The notes: generated from the sequence alone by a model not told the origin. Positions 7,614-16,671 are shown, numbered from the stretch's first letter. The stretch: 64,000 nucleotides of DNA from Plantibacter sp. Leaf314 (GCF_001423185.1 NZ_LMOB01000002.1:478329-542328); one strand, 5' to 3'. A program made the numbers and translations.

Positions 7614-8792
7614 TCACATCGCGATCGCTCGCCCCTCCTCGTGGGAACGGATCGCCGCACGGTAGATGTCGTGGGTCAGCGCCGCCTCCTCAGGACGGGC
7701 GGCACCGAACCGGTCACCGAGCGAGCCGTGACGCTCGGCCAGGAACACCGCCCACATCTGCAGGATCGTGTCGGAGAACCCCGACTCGAAGTTCGGCCCG
7801 GTGACCGTCGGCCACACCGACTGACTCCCCGCATCGAGCTGCTGCCACACCTGTTCGCGCCCGCCGCCCGGGATGTCCCGGATCGCGAACACCTCCACGA
7901 GCTTCGGGTTCTTCGTGCTGAACCGCACGCCACCGTCCAGCCCGATCGCCTCGAACTCCCAGGTGTTCTTCTGCCCGGGATCGATGCGCTTCGTCTCCGT
8001 CGTGAGCGGGAAACGCACGCCGTCGTGGCTCGCCCAACTGTGCAACACGGCGTTGTCCCACGTGTCGCACGGCACGAGCGAACCGTCAGGGCCCGGGCGT
8101 TCGGTCACGATGTTCTGCAACACGCCGTAGACGCTCTCGGGTGCCCAGCCGAGCCGCAACGGCACGTGCCAGGTGTGCATGCCGAGGTCGTTCATCACGC
8201 CGGCCTCGCCACAGAACTGCGTCTGGCGCTTCCAGTTGATCTGCTTGCCGCGATCGATGTCGCTCGAGTGCAGGAAGCTGTTGCGCGCCTCGACGATCGT
8301 GCCGAGCGCGCCGGAGCGGACGTAGACGATCGCCAGCTGCGCACCCGGGAAGAACGGCATCTCGCTCGAACACCGGACGAAACTCTCGGGGTGCTCGGCC
8401 ATGGCCGCGAGGACGGACTGCGCCGCCGCCGCGTCGATCCCGAACGGCTTCTCCGCGAGCAGACCCTTCCCGGCGCGGATGACGTCGGTGTAGATCTGCT
8501 CATGGAGGTCGTGACGCACGGCCACGTAGACGACGTCGACGGACGGGTCGGCGAGGAGCTCGTGGTAGTCGGTGGTCTTCGTCACGACGGTGTCGATCTC
8601 ATCGAACCAGTCCAGGGCGGCCGGGTTGATGTCGCACACCGCCGTCAGCCGGGGTCGCACCGGGTGGTCGATGAGCGCGGGCCAGCGCTGGATGGCCGCG
8701 GCGATCTCGCGCCCCATGAGGCCGCCGCCGATGATCGCGATGTTGACGCGTTCCGCCGCCACCCGGTCGGTCGTCCCCTGCTCGGCGCTCAT
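7614..8792 (-). CDS. Gfo/Idh/MocA family oxidoreductase
   Basis: A 392-residue NAD(P)-dependent sugar/cyclitol dehydrogenase-like protein. The Rossmann motif IIGGGLMGREIA lies at about 19-30 and the family's EKPFGID motif (catalytic Lys) at about 115-121. A GVMNDLGMH(T)WH segment supplies the usual catalytic His region. It overlaps the aldolase stop by ATGA (8789-8792), so the two are translationally coupled. It probably oxidises or reduces a sugar or sugar acid in the same pathway as the aldolase and the divergent PfkB kinase; substrate unknown. Confidence 0.85.
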   Translation of the reverse strand: MSAEQGTTDRVAAERVNIAIIGGGLMGREIAAAIQRWPALIDHPVRPRLTAVCDINPAALDWFDEIDTVVTKTTDYHELLADPSVDVVYVAVRHDLHEQIYTDVIRAGKGLLAEKPFGIDAAAAQSVLAAMAEHPESFVRCSSEMPFFPGAQLAIVYVRSGALGTIVEARNSFLHSSDIDRGKQINWKRQTQFCGEAGVMNDLGMHTWHVPLRLGWAPESVYGVLQNIVTERPGPDGSLVPCDTWDNAVLHSWASHDGVRFPLTTETKRIDPGQKNTWEFEAIGLDGGVRFSTKNPKLVEVFAIRDIPGGGREQVWQQLDAGSQSVWPTVTGPNFESGFSDTILQMWAVFLAERHGSLGDRFGAARPEEAALTHDIYRAAIRSHEEGRAIAM

Positions 8793-9631
8793 GCGCGGGC
8801 CGCCTCGAGGATCGCGAGGCCGGCGTCGGCGTCGGCACCGTCGTGCAGCACCGCCATGAGTGCCGCCGTGATGGCCGCCGGGTGCTCGTGCTGGATGATG
8901 TTGCGGCCGTAGACGATGCCGCTGACCCCGGCGTCGAGCACGGCGACCGTGCGCTCCAGCAGGGTCCGGTCGTCCACCCGGCCGCCACCGCGGACGAGGA
9001 CGGGGACGTCACCCGCGACCTCGACGACGCGCCCGTACTCGGTGATGTCACTGCTCGGATCGGCCTTGACGAGGTCGGCCCCCAGTTCGACCGCCTGACG
9101 CACGAGCGTGACGATCTTCTCGATGTCGCCGTCGACCTGGTAGCCGCCGGCCGTCGTGTTGTCCTGCATGACGAGGGGCTCGATCATGAGCGGCATCCCG
9201 TACCGGGTGGCCTCGCGGCGCAGCGCCATGATGGAGCGGATGTTCGCCTCCCGCACCTCGGGGTGGTCGGGGATCTGCATGAGGTTGACGCACACGGCGA
9301 CGGCGTCGAGCCGGACGGCCTCCTCGATCGCGTGCGGCACGTGGTGGCTGTACAGGAGCGAGTCGAGCGGGTTGCCGTAGACGTTGGCGACATCGGTCCG
9401 GAGGACGAGTGCCGGCTTGTCCTTGCCGGGGACCTGCTGCAGGTGTCGGGCCTGGCCGAGCGTCAGCTGGACGGCGTCGGGACCGGCGGCGACGAGGGTG
9501 CGGACGACCGTGCCCATGTCCTCGATGCCGGTGATGAACGAACGCTCTCCGAAGAACCCGTGGTCGACGGCGACGTCGAGCGCACGACCGGATCGGGCGT
9601 TGAAGAGACGATTGAGGCGGTACAGCGACAT
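8789..9631 (-). CDS. Class I (DhnA/LsrF-type) aldolase
   Basis: A 280-residue TIM-barrel aldolase of the DeoC/FbaB/LsrF family. AVDHGFF at 21-27 and the Schiff-base Lys189 in LGADLVKAD fit the family, as does RGGGR in the phosphate-binding loop. ATG 9631 is supported by AGGAG eight to nine bases upstream; a longer frame to 9706 would run through the regulatory palindrome. It should cleave or form a ketose-phosphate-like substrate. With a PfkB kinase and a Gfo/Idh dehydrogenase alongside, it is likely the C-C-bond-breaking step of an uncharacterised sugar route (inference). Not a canonical glycolytic aldolase context. Confidence 0.85.
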   Translation of the reverse strand: MSLYRLNRLFNARSGRALDVAVDHGFFGERSFITGIEDMGTVVRTLVAAGPDAVQLTLGQARHLQQVPGKDKPALVLRTDVANVYGNPLDSLLYSHHVPHAIEEAVRLDAVAVCVNLMQIPDHPEVREANIRSIMALRREATRYGMPLMIEPLVMQDNTTAGGYQVDGDIEKIVTLVRQAVELGADLVKADPSSDITEYGRVVEVAGDVPVLVRGGGRVDDRTLLERTVAVLDAGVSGIVYGRNIIQHEHPAAITAALMAVLHDGADADAGLAILEAARA

Positions 9632-9700
9632 TGCGGCGGCTCCTGATCGTGACGGGAAGGGTTTCCGGATCCTCCCTCGGTGTGTCACAGTAGTGGCCTG

Positions 9701-9714
9701 AGACAACGTTGTCT
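9701..9714. promoter_or_regulatory. 14-bp perfect palindrome, candidate LacI operator
   Basis: AGACAACGTTGTCT is a perfect palindrome with a central CG, as in LacI-family operators. It lies in the 125-bp divergent gap between the aldolase/oxidoreductase operon (minus) and the PfkB/LacI operon (plus). The LacI protein at 10850-11881 is the likely binder. Confidence 0.7.
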
Positions 9715-9756
9715 AGCGTGCGTCGGCTGAGCGTCGACGCGAAGAACGGAGGGTCC

Positions 9757-10833
9757 ATGGGCGAGATCGTCGTCGCCGGCCACATCTGCGTCGATCTGTC
9801 GCCCCGGCTCGGCGCGAGCGCGCGCATCGACCCCGGCGCGCTCATCGACACCGGCCCGCTCCGCATCTCGCTCGGTGGATGCGTCGCCAACACCGGTCTC
9901 GCGCTCGCCGACCTCGGCAGTGACGTCCGACTGCACGCGACCGTCGGTGACGACGAACTCGGCGCGATCGTCGCCGCCCGTATCGCCGCGCAGCCCCGCC
10001 TCCATCCGGCACTCGAGGTGACCGACCGGGCGGCGACCTCGTACAGCGTCGTCGTCGAACCCGAGGGCCTCGACCGCACGTTCTGGCACCACACGGGCGC
10101 GAACGAGGTCTTCACCGGCGAACACCTCGCCGTCGGTGGCGCGGACCTCGTCCACCTCGGGTATCCGCCGCTGCTGCCCGGCATCGTCGCCGACGGCGGA
10201 GCACCACTCGCCGCCCTCCTGGAGCGGGTCCGCACGCACGGGGCGACCACCTCGATGGACCTCGCCGTCGTCGACCCGAGCAGCACGGTGGGCGCCCTCG
10301 ACTGGGAGGCGATCCTTCGACGCACCCTCCCCCTCACCGACGTCGTGAGCCCGAGCGTCGACGACCTCCGATCCGCCCTCGGCACGACACTGCTCCCGGC
10401 CGACACCGCGCCGTCACCCCGGGCGCAGGCCGCCGCGTTCGCCGAGCTCCTCCTCGCCTGGGGTGCCGGCGTCGTGGCGATCTCGGCCGGCGAGGACGGG
10501 CTCGTGGTGCGCGCCGCCGGCGTCGACCGCCTCCGTCAGGCCGGCCGGATGCTCGCGCCGCTGGCTGCAGCCTGGGCCGACGCCGCGCTCGTCGCACCAC
10601 CGATCCCCGCTCCGGCGTTCGTGTCCACGAACGGCGCCGGAGACGCCTCGACCGCCGGTCTGCTGTTCGCCATGTCACGCGGCGCAGGACCTGCGGCCGC
10701 GGCGGACGTCGCCGGCGCCAGTGCCGCCGCGGTCATCGCCGGTCTCCGGCCGACCGCGGACGAGATCGTCCGGCTACGGCCGAGCGTCCGCCCGCTCCTG
10801 ACGGACGCATCGCCCGACCGACCCGCCGCGTGA
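9757..10833 (+). CDS. PfkB family carbohydrate kinase
   Basis: A 358-residue ribokinase-fold kinase. The N-terminal AGHICVDLSPR and the GGCVANTGLALADLG glycine motif (40-54) fit the family, and the C-terminal TNGAGDAST has GAGD at 293-296, with Asp296 as the catalytic base. ATG 9757 has ACGGAGGG just upstream, so the frame extension to 9709 is rejected. Substrate unknown; it probably phosphorylates the product of the Gfo/Idh enzyme or feeds the class I aldolase encoded divergently. A LacI gene starts 16 bases downstream. Confidence 0.9.
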   Translation: MGEIVVAGHICVDLSPRLGASARIDPGALIDTGPLRISLGGCVANTGLALADLGSDVRLHATVGDDELGAIVAARIAAQPRLHPALEVTDRAATSYSVVVEPEGLDRTFWHHTGANEVFTGEHLAVGGADLVHLGYPPLLPGIVADGGAPLAALLERVRTHGATTSMDLAVVDPSSTVGALDWEAILRRTLPLTDVVSPSVDDLRSALGTTLLPADTAPSPRAQAAAFAELLLAWGAGVVAISAGEDGLVVRAAGVDRLRQAGRMLAPLAAAWADAALVAPPIPAPAFVSTNGAGDASTAGLLFAMSRGAGPAAAADVAGASAAAVIAGLRPTADEIVRLRPSVRPLLTDASPDRPAA

Positions 10834-10849
10834 TCGGCGGTAGGCCAGG

Positions 10850-11881
10850 ATGGTGATCATGCGCAGCTCCCGGCCCCCGACCATGAACGACGTCGCCGCA
10901 GCGGCCGGCGTCGGTCTCAAGACGGTCTCGCGGTACGTGAACGGCGCGACGAACATCAACACCGAACTGTCGGAACGCATCGGCGCGGCCATCGAGTCGC
11001 TCGGCTACCGACACAACCTCGCGGCGGCGAGCATCAGGCCCGGACGGTCGAGCAAGGTCGTCGGACTCATCATCGGCGACCTGGCGAACCCGTACTACTC
11101 GGTGCTCGCCCGCTCCGTCGAACGGGTCTGCACCGAACACGGCTACCTCCTCATGTCGGCGAGCTCCGAGGAGGACGCCGGCCGGCACCGACTCCTCGTC
11201 GACCGCCTGGTCGCGCAGCGCGTCGACGGGCTCATCGTCGTTCCGCCTCGGCACGCCACGACGCCGTGGGCGACGAGCACGGTGGAGCACGCGCCGATGG
11301 TCCTCGTGGACCGCCCGACCGGACCGCTGGAGTCGGTCGAGGTGCACACGGTCCTCGCCGACAACGCGGGCGGGGCACGCCGGGCGACGGCGGCGATGCT
11401 CGACGGCGGGGCCCGGCGGATCGCGTTCCTCGGCGACTCCCTCGAGCTGTACACGATGCGGGAACGACTGACCGGCTACCACCGGGCCCTCGCCGAGGCG
11501 GACCACGTGAGCGCCACCGGCGCCGCGCCGCCCGAGCCGATCGTGTCCGACGGCGCGCACTCCGTCGAGGACGCGGCCGCGGTCGTGGCCGGCTTTCTCC
11601 GCGACGGCGTCGTGGACGGGGTGTTCGCGGCCAACAACCGTGCCGCGATCGGGACCATGCAGGCGTTCGCCGCGGCCGGACGTCGCCTCCCGCTCGTCGG
11701 CTTCGACGACTTCGAGGCGGCACCCCTCGTGACGCCGGCGGTGTCGGTGGTCGCGCAGGACGTCGCCCTCATGGGGCGGGTCGCCGCCGAGACCCTGCTG
11801 GCCCTCATCGCCGGCGAGGCCGGACCACCGACCACCCACACACTCGACGTGCACCTGGAGTTGCGCGGCTCCGAGCGCTGA
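10850..11881 (+). CDS. LacI family transcriptional regulator (aldolase/kinase locus)
   Basis: A 343-residue LacI-type repressor: HTH TMNDVAAAAGVGLKTVSRYV at about 11-30, hinge, then sugar-binding domain (GLIIGDLANPYYSVLARSVE). ATG 10850 and ATG 10859 are both possible starts; the HTH is intact with either. It forms an operon with the PfkB kinase and probably controls both divergent operons through the palindrome at 9701-9714. Confidence 0.9.
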   Translation: MVIMRSSRPPTMNDVAAAAGVGLKTVSRYVNGATNINTELSERIGAAIESLGYRHNLAAASIRPGRSSKVVGLIIGDLANPYYSVLARSVERVCTEHGYLLMSASSEEDAGRHRLLVDRLVAQRVDGLIVVPPRHATTPWATSTVEHAPMVLVDRPTGPLESVEVHTVLADNAGGARRATAAMLDGGARRIAFLGDSLELYTMRERLTGYHRALAEADHVSATGAAPPEPIVSDGAHSVEDAAAVVAGFLRDGVVDGVFAANNRAAIGTMQAFAAAGRRLPLVGFDDFEAAPLVTPAVSVVAQDVALMGRVAAETLLALIAGEAGPPTTHTLDVHLELRGSER

Positions 11882-11886
11882 GCGGG

Positions 11887-11985
11887 GGCCCTTCGACAGG
11901 CTCAGGGACCGGCGTGGGGTGCGCTCAGGGACCGGGGCGCCCTTCGACACGCTCAGGGACCGGGCCGGGGGTCGCTCAGGGACCG
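11887..11985. repeat. Palindromic repeat cluster
   Basis: Four partial or full copies of the family in one orientation (CCCTTCGACAGGCTCAGGGA then CCGG, at about 11888-11912 and 11939-11962, plus shorter GCTCAGGGACCG cores at about 11923 and 11975) lie between the convergent LacI and GH3 genes. The last one ends where the GH3 stop codon begins. Confidence 0.9.
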
Positions 11986-11986
11986 A

Positions 11987-13753
11987 TCAACCCGGGTAGC
12001 GCAGGCCGTGGCCGAAGCGGAACAGCGGGTCCTCGGTGTCGTAGGGCACGTCCGACCGACTCGCCTCCACGGCCGCCATCGACCGCGGGAGGTCGAAGGG
12101 CAGCGACCCCTCCGGCAGCGCTCGACCGAACACGACGTCAAGGAAGGCCGCATCACTGCCGCCGAAGCTCGCGACGAGTGCCGCGACCGCGTCGACCACG
12201 CCCGTGAGGATCGCCGGTCGGTCGAGGTGCATGTCGAGCACCGTCGGCACCGTCGCGGCGAGGTCCAGCAGGCGGGCGACCTCGTCGGCAGGGATGTCCA
12301 ACGATCCGGCGTGGAACATCGCCTCGAACCCGCCAGGCCGCGGTTCGTACGGGGTCTGCATGCGGACGAGTGCGAGGTCCGCCGACGCCGGGTCGGTGAC
12401 GACCTCGCCGTATCCGGCGGCCACGGCCTCGTCGATCCCCTCGACGTACAGCCGAGGACGCGGCGAGCGGACCGGGAGCGTCTCGTCGACGTTCGTCAGC
12501 ACGGTGAACGCCCGGCGCTGTGCAGCCTCACCGGCCGCGACGAAGTCGGCACGCCCGACGATCGCGCTCGCGGCCGACGCGTCGACGAGGGGCTGTTCGA
12601 AGAGCCCGAGCACGAACTTCTCGCGGAGCAGTCTCCGGACGGACGCGTCGATGCGGTCCTCGGTGATCCGTCCCTGTGCGACGAGTTCGACGACGAGTTC
12701 CGGTCGGGCCTCGCCGCCGAACTGGTCGCAGCCGGCCTGCAGGATGCGCTCCACGCGTGTCAGCTCGTCGAGGTGCTCGAGTCCCCAGGCCCGGGCGGGC
12801 ATCTCCTGCCCCATGATCGAGGTGTCGGTGATGAGCCCCCAGTCGGTGCAGACGATGCCGTCGAAGCCGAGCTCCTCGCGGAGCAGCCCGGTGATGATGC
12901 CGTGGTTGAACGCGAAGGCGACCTCCTCGTGCTCGGTGCCGACGGGCATCCCGTAGTACGGCATCATCTGGCCGGCACCGGCGGCGATCGCGGCACGGAA
13001 CGGGATGAGGTGGTAGTCGAAGTTGCCGCCCGGGTAGACCTGTTCGCGTCCGTAGGCGAAGTGCGGGTCCTCGCCGTCGAGCTGGGGCCCGCCGCCCGGG
13101 AAGTGCTTCGTCATGGTCGACACCGAGTCGGGGCCGAGTTCCGCACCCTGGAAGCCGCGGATGTAGCCGGCGACGAGCTCGGCGCTCAGCTCCGCGTCCT
13201 CGCCGAAGGTGCCGCCGATGCGCGACCAGCGGGGTTCGGTCGCGAGGTCGACCTGCGGGTGGAGGGCGAGCCGGATGCCGACCGCCAGGTACTCCTGGCG
13301 GGCGGTGTCGGCGAAGGCCTCGACGAGCTCGGTGGATCCGATGGCGGCGAGGCCGAGCGTCTCCGGCCACTGGGAGAACGCTCCGGCTCGGGCGGCGGTG
13401 CCCACGTTGTCGGTGAAGTGGTTGCGCGGGTCGGTGGAGAGGGTGACGGGGATGCCGAGCCGGGTACGCGACGCCCGCTCCTGGAGGGCGTTCGTCCACT
13501 CGGCGAGCGCCGTCGTGTCGGGTGCCGTGCCGAGCACGTTGAAGTGCGTCAGCAGCTGCTGGCCGATCATGTGCTCGCCGCTCGCGAGGCCCATGTGCGG
13601 GTTGGCCTCGTCGATCGGGCCGGGGGCGATCATCGTCTGGAACAGCATGCCGGCCTTCTCGGCGACGGTCATGCGGCCGAGGAGGTCGTCGACGCGCTCG
13701 TCGACCGGGAGGGTGGCGTCGCGGTAGGCCGGCGCGGGTTCGGGAACGCTCAT
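11987..13753 (-). CDS. Glycoside hydrolase family 3 protein (beta-glucosidase/xylosidase type)
   Basis: 588 residues. The GH3 N-terminal barrel carries KHFPG at 216-220 and the nucleophile Asp304 in GFDGIVCTDWG; a C-terminal alpha/beta sandwich follows, ending in FRFGHGLRYPG. No signal peptide after the chosen start (ATG 13753, MSVPEPAP), so it is predicted cytoplasmic. A much longer frame to 13987 would cross the regulatory palindrome and has no domain. It should remove sugar from the non-reducing end of plant glycosides or oligosaccharides. Located downstream of an esterase gene; both could act on plant-derived esters/glycosides. Confidence 0.85.
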   Translation of the reverse strand: MSVPEPAPAYRDATLPVDERVDDLLGRMTVAEKAGMLFQTMIAPGPIDEANPHMGLASGEHMIGQQLLTHFNVLGTAPDTTALAEWTNALQERASRTRLGIPVTLSTDPRNHFTDNVGTAARAGAFSQWPETLGLAAIGSTELVEAFADTARQEYLAVGIRLALHPQVDLATEPRWSRIGGTFGEDAELSAELVAGYIRGFQGAELGPDSVSTMTKHFPGGGPQLDGEDPHFAYGREQVYPGGNFDYHLIPFRAAIAAGAGQMMPYYGMPVGTEHEEVAFAFNHGIITGLLREELGFDGIVCTDWGLITDTSIMGQEMPARAWGLEHLDELTRVERILQAGCDQFGGEARPELVVELVAQGRITEDRIDASVRRLLREKFVLGLFEQPLVDASAASAIVGRADFVAAGEAAQRRAFTVLTNVDETLPVRSPRPRLYVEGIDEAVAAGYGEVVTDPASADLALVRMQTPYEPRPGGFEAMFHAGSLDIPADEVARLLDLAATVPTVLDMHLDRPAILTGVVDAVAALVASFGGSDAAFLDVVFGRALPEGSLPFDLPRSMAAVEASRSDVPYDTEDPLFRFGHGLRYPG

Positions 13754-13831
13754 GGGTGGTCCGTTTCTCGTCGATGAGTGGAGCAGCGTCGGGATCACCC
13801 GTGCCCGAACGGGCCGAGCATGAAAACCGAA

Positions 13832-13849
13832 CTCCGTTCGGGAACGGAG
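13832..13849. promoter_or_regulatory. 18-bp palindrome upstream of the GH3 gene
   Basis: CTCCGTTC-GG-GAACGGAG is a perfect inverted repeat with 8-nt arms in the 169-bp gap upstream of the GH3 gene. It looks like an operator for a sugar-responsive regulator; its sequence differs from the other palindromes in this window, so the binder is not obvious. Confidence 0.5.
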
Positions 13850-13922
13850 GATGTCTCTAGTATGCCCGCTGTCGACGATCGCGCAACGCGTCCGGGGGTG
13901 GCGATTCGCGCTGCATCCTCGT

Positions 13923-14897
13923 CTACCCGGCGCGCTCCTCCATCGCGCGGAGCCCCTCCGCCAGCCAGTCCAGCGAGGGCGCCACACCCGGCGCGACGGG
14001 ATGACGGTTCAGGTGCCCGTGGAGGACGCCCGGCTCGAGCCGGCTGCGGACGGATGCCCCGGCGGCCTCCGACGCGGCGATGAACGCCTCCCCGGACGGG
14101 CGGAGGTCGTCGAACTCCGACAGCAGGACGGAGAGCGGCGGGCGGTCGGCGGTCACCGGCACCACCCCCGGCAGGGCGAGCTCTGGCAGGTCGTCGAGGC
14201 GGCCGACGTAGTTCTCGACCATCCACTCGATCGACTCCCGCGGGAAGCGCATGAAGTCGGGCAGGACGTCCATCTCCGGAAGGACGTCCTGCGGCAGTGG
14301 CGGCACGACCGCGTGGAGGAACGGGTAGGCGAGGAGCACGGCGTCCGCTCGGCGGTCGCTGCGGAGCGAGGCAGCGAGCGCGAGGGCGGCTCCGGCACTG
14401 GCGCCGCCGATCGCCGTCCTCGAACCGGGGACGACCGACCGCTCGTCGACGAGCCACTCCCAGACGGCGAGCACGTCGTCGAGTGGCACCGGGTAGCGCG
14501 TCACCCCGTCCGCCAGCCGGTAGTCGACGGACACGACCTCGGCTCCGGCCCGAGCGGCCAGTTCGGCGCTCACGACGTGCGCCTCCGGCCAGTCGAGCGT
14601 CCCCGCCGCGAACCCACCACCGTGTGCCCAGAGGAGCGCGGGACGGGCGAGATGGGCGGCGGCCGGGTCGGCCCCTTCGGGAACGTAGCGCCTGATCGGG
14701 ATCTCGCCGTGGGGGCCGTCGACGACCTCGTCGGTGATGACGACGTCGACCGGTGGCTGCCACGGCCCGTCGTCGCCGTAGGCCGCGAGTCGCTCCTGGA
14801 ACGACGCCTCGAGTGCCCCACCGGCAGCGGCTCGCTGGGCATCGGAGAATCCGTCGAAGAGCTGCAGCCGGTCGCGGTAGTAGGGGTCGAGTGCCAT
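13923..14897 (-). CDS. Alpha/beta hydrolase, HSL (family IV) esterase-like
   Basis: 324 residues. The oxyanion motif HGGGF is at 92-96 and the nucleophile elbow GASAG at 165-169 (Ser167). The acid residue is likely Asp in LLSEFDDLRPSGEAF and the His lies in GVLHGHLN. This is the hormone-sensitive-lipase-like esterase arrangement. Cytoplasmic, no signal peptide. Substrate probably a short acyl ester, possibly an acetylated or feruloylated plant compound given the GH3 gene downstream; that is inference. Confidence 0.85.
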   Translation of the reverse strand: MALDPYYRDRLQLFDGFSDAQRAAAGGALEASFQERLAAYGDDGPWQPPVDVVITDEVVDGPHGEIPIRRYVPEGADPAAAHLARPALLWAHGGGFAAGTLDWPEAHVVSAELAARAGAEVVSVDYRLADGVTRYPVPLDDVLAVWEWLVDERSVVPGSRTAIGGASAGAALALAASLRSDRRADAVLLAYPFLHAVVPPLPQDVLPEMDVLPDFMRFPRESIEWMVENYVGRLDDLPELALPGVVPVTADRPPLSVLLSEFDDLRPSGEAFIAASEAAGASVRSRLEPGVLHGHLNRHPVAPGVAPSLDWLAEGLRAMEERAG

Positions 14898-14937
14898 GCG
14901 CCGAGCCTACCCAGCCGGCCCCGTGGACCCAGCCGCC

Positions 14938-15303
14938 TCAGACCACGACGCCGCCGACGCGGTCGAGGTAGACGTCGATGGCGTCCCGGCTGGCCTGGAT
15001 GGAGCCGAGCTTGGCGTCGAGCCGCGCGCGGTGTTCGAGGAGTCGCTCGAGCACCTCGGCCGACGGCGTCACCTGGTAGATCGTGTCGTCGTCCTCGAAG
15101 CACGGCAGGATCTGCAGGATGAGCGCGGTCGGCATGCCGACGGCGATCAGCTCGCGGATGCGCTGCACCTTCGCGACGAGGTGGTCGCCATACTCGCGGT
15201 ACCCGTTCGCGCAGCGGGTCGGTCGGAGCAGACCCTGCTGCTCGTAGTACCGCAGCAACCGCGGGGTGCTCCCGGTGGCCGCCGCCAGTTCGCCGATGCG
15301 CAT
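14938..15303 (-). CDS. MerR family transcriptional regulator
   Basis: 121 residues: winged HTH MRIGELAAATGSTPRLLRYY at 1-20, then YREYGDHLVAKVQRI and a C-terminal coiled coil. ATG 15303 is preceded by AAGGGG; the upstream frame extension is unrelated sequence. It has no conserved Cys cluster, so it is a drug/redox-type rather than metal-type MerR. It is divergent from the MFS gene and a fitting operator lies between them. Confidence 0.9.
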   Translation of the reverse strand: MRIGELAAATGSTPRLLRYYEQQGLLRPTRCANGYREYGDHLVAKVQRIRELIAVGMPTALILQILPCFEDDDTIYQVTPSAEVLERLLEHRARLDAKLGSIQASRDAIDVYLDRVGGVVV

Positions 15304-15385
15304 GCAAGACCCCTTCGAACGAGATGTGTCCATCTGCAGCAGCCGTCCGAGTCGGTTGGATATTCCCGAGCCGTCGCGTTCCGGC

Positions 15386-15418
15386 TTGACCCTGACACCA
15401 GTGGCAGGCCGCGAGACT
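15386..15418 (+). promoter_or_regulatory. MerR-type long-spacer promoter for the MFS gene
   Basis: TTGACC (15386-15391) is a good -35. An imperfect palindrome CCTGACACCAGTGGCAGG (15391-15408) fills the spacer, and a weak -10 lies around 15412-15418, giving the over-long spacer typical of MerR-activated promoters. The MFS start codon at 15426 is only about eight bases past the -10, so the mRNA should be leaderless. Confidence 0.6.
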
Positions 15419-15425
15419 TCCCGAC

Positions 15426-16622
15426 ATGACCACCGACGCCGTGCGCACCGCACCACCGACGACCCTGTCCCCGACCCGAGGCCGCTCGCCCCTCCCGACC
15501 GCGCTCCTCCTCGCCGCCGTCGGATTCGTGACCCTGCTCACCGAGGTCCTCCCAGCCGGCGTCCTGCCCGCGATGGCTGCCGACCTCGGCACCACGGAGG
15601 CGATCGCCGGCCAGAGCGTCGCGGTCTTCGCCCTCGGGTGCATCGTCGCCGCGATCCCGATCAGCCGCCTGCTCGCACGGCTCGACCGCCGCACGGTCGT
15701 GCTGCTCGCCATCGCGGTGTCGGCCCTCGCGAACGCCGGGACCGCCGCAGCACCCGACCTCCTCACACACCTCGCGACGCGCTTCGTCGCGGGACTCGTG
15801 GCCGGTGTCGTCTGGGCGATGCTCCCCGGGTACACCCGCGGGTTCACGAGCCAGGAGCGGTTCGGATCGACCCTCGGGATCGTGCTCTCAGGTGCGACGC
15901 TCGGCTTCGCCCTCGGCGTCCCGGCGGGTGCCGTCCTCAGCGCGGAGCTCGGGTGGCGGGCCGTGTTCGGCATCGTCGCCGCCACGACAGCGCTCCTCGG
16001 CGTCGTCGCCGTCGTCCTCGCGCCACGAGTGGCCGGAACGGTCTCCGGTCGCTCGACTCGCATGGGCGCTGCGCTCCGCCTCCCCGCGGTCGTGACGATC
16101 CTCGTGGCCCTGGCGGTCTGCATCATCGGTCAGAACATCGCGTACACCTACCTCGCGCCGGTCCTCGCCGACCGCGGGACGCCCGTGCCGCTCGGCCTGC
16201 TCCTCGCCGTGTTCGGGGTGGCGTCCGTCCTCGGCACCCTCGGGGCCGGACGGCTCGCGAACGTGCGTCTCGGGATCACCATCCTCGGCGCGGCCGTCCT
16301 CGGGACCGTCGGGCTCGGCGTCGTCGCGGCGGATCCACCGGTCGCGCTCCTCCTCGGCGCGGCCGGGGGCTGGGGGCTCGCCTTCGGCGCGTACTCCGTG
16401 CTCTTCCAGGTCGCGATCGCCCGGGTCGCCGGCAATGCGGCGGACGCGGCCCAGTCGGCGCTCGTCACGATGTGGAACGTCTCGATCGCGGTCGGCGGCG
16501 CGGTCGGCGGGATCATTCTCGGCACCTGGGGCGCCGCGCTCCTCCTCCCGGCCGCCGCGGCGCTGACCGTCGTCGCCGTCCCACTGTGCGTCGCGATCGC
16601 GCGATCCGTCCGTCCTCGGTGA
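15426..16622 (+). CDS. MFS transporter (AraJ/DHA1-type efflux)
   Basis: A 398-residue major facilitator with about 12 predicted membrane segments. The pattern LLTEVLPAGVLPAMAADLG...GQSVAVFALG is typical of the AraJ/YdhP-like sugar or drug efflux permeases. The central loop (around residues 200-215) is short. Divergent from a MerR regulator, suggesting drug- or stress-inducible efflux. No ribosome site before ATG 15426, consistent with a leaderless transcript. Confidence 0.85.
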   Translation: MTTDAVRTAPPTTLSPTRGRSPLPTALLLAAVGFVTLLTEVLPAGVLPAMAADLGTTEAIAGQSVAVFALGCIVAAIPISRLLARLDRRTVVLLAIAVSALANAGTAAAPDLLTHLATRFVAGLVAGVVWAMLPGYTRGFTSQERFGSTLGIVLSGATLGFALGVPAGAVLSAELGWRAVFGIVAATTALLGVVAVVLAPRVAGTVSGRSTRMGAALRLPAVVTILVALAVCIIGQNIAYTYLAPVLADRGTPVPLGLLLAVFGVASVLGTLGAGRLANVRLGITILGAAVLGTVGLGVVAADPPVALLLGAAGGWGLAFGAYSVLFQVAIARVAGNAADAAQSALVTMWNVSIAVGGAVGGIILGTWGAALLLPAAAALTVVAVPLCVAIARSVRPR

Positions 16623-16671
16623 GCCGCCGGACGCCACGGGACCGGCTTCGGATCCTCCTACACTCGATGGG

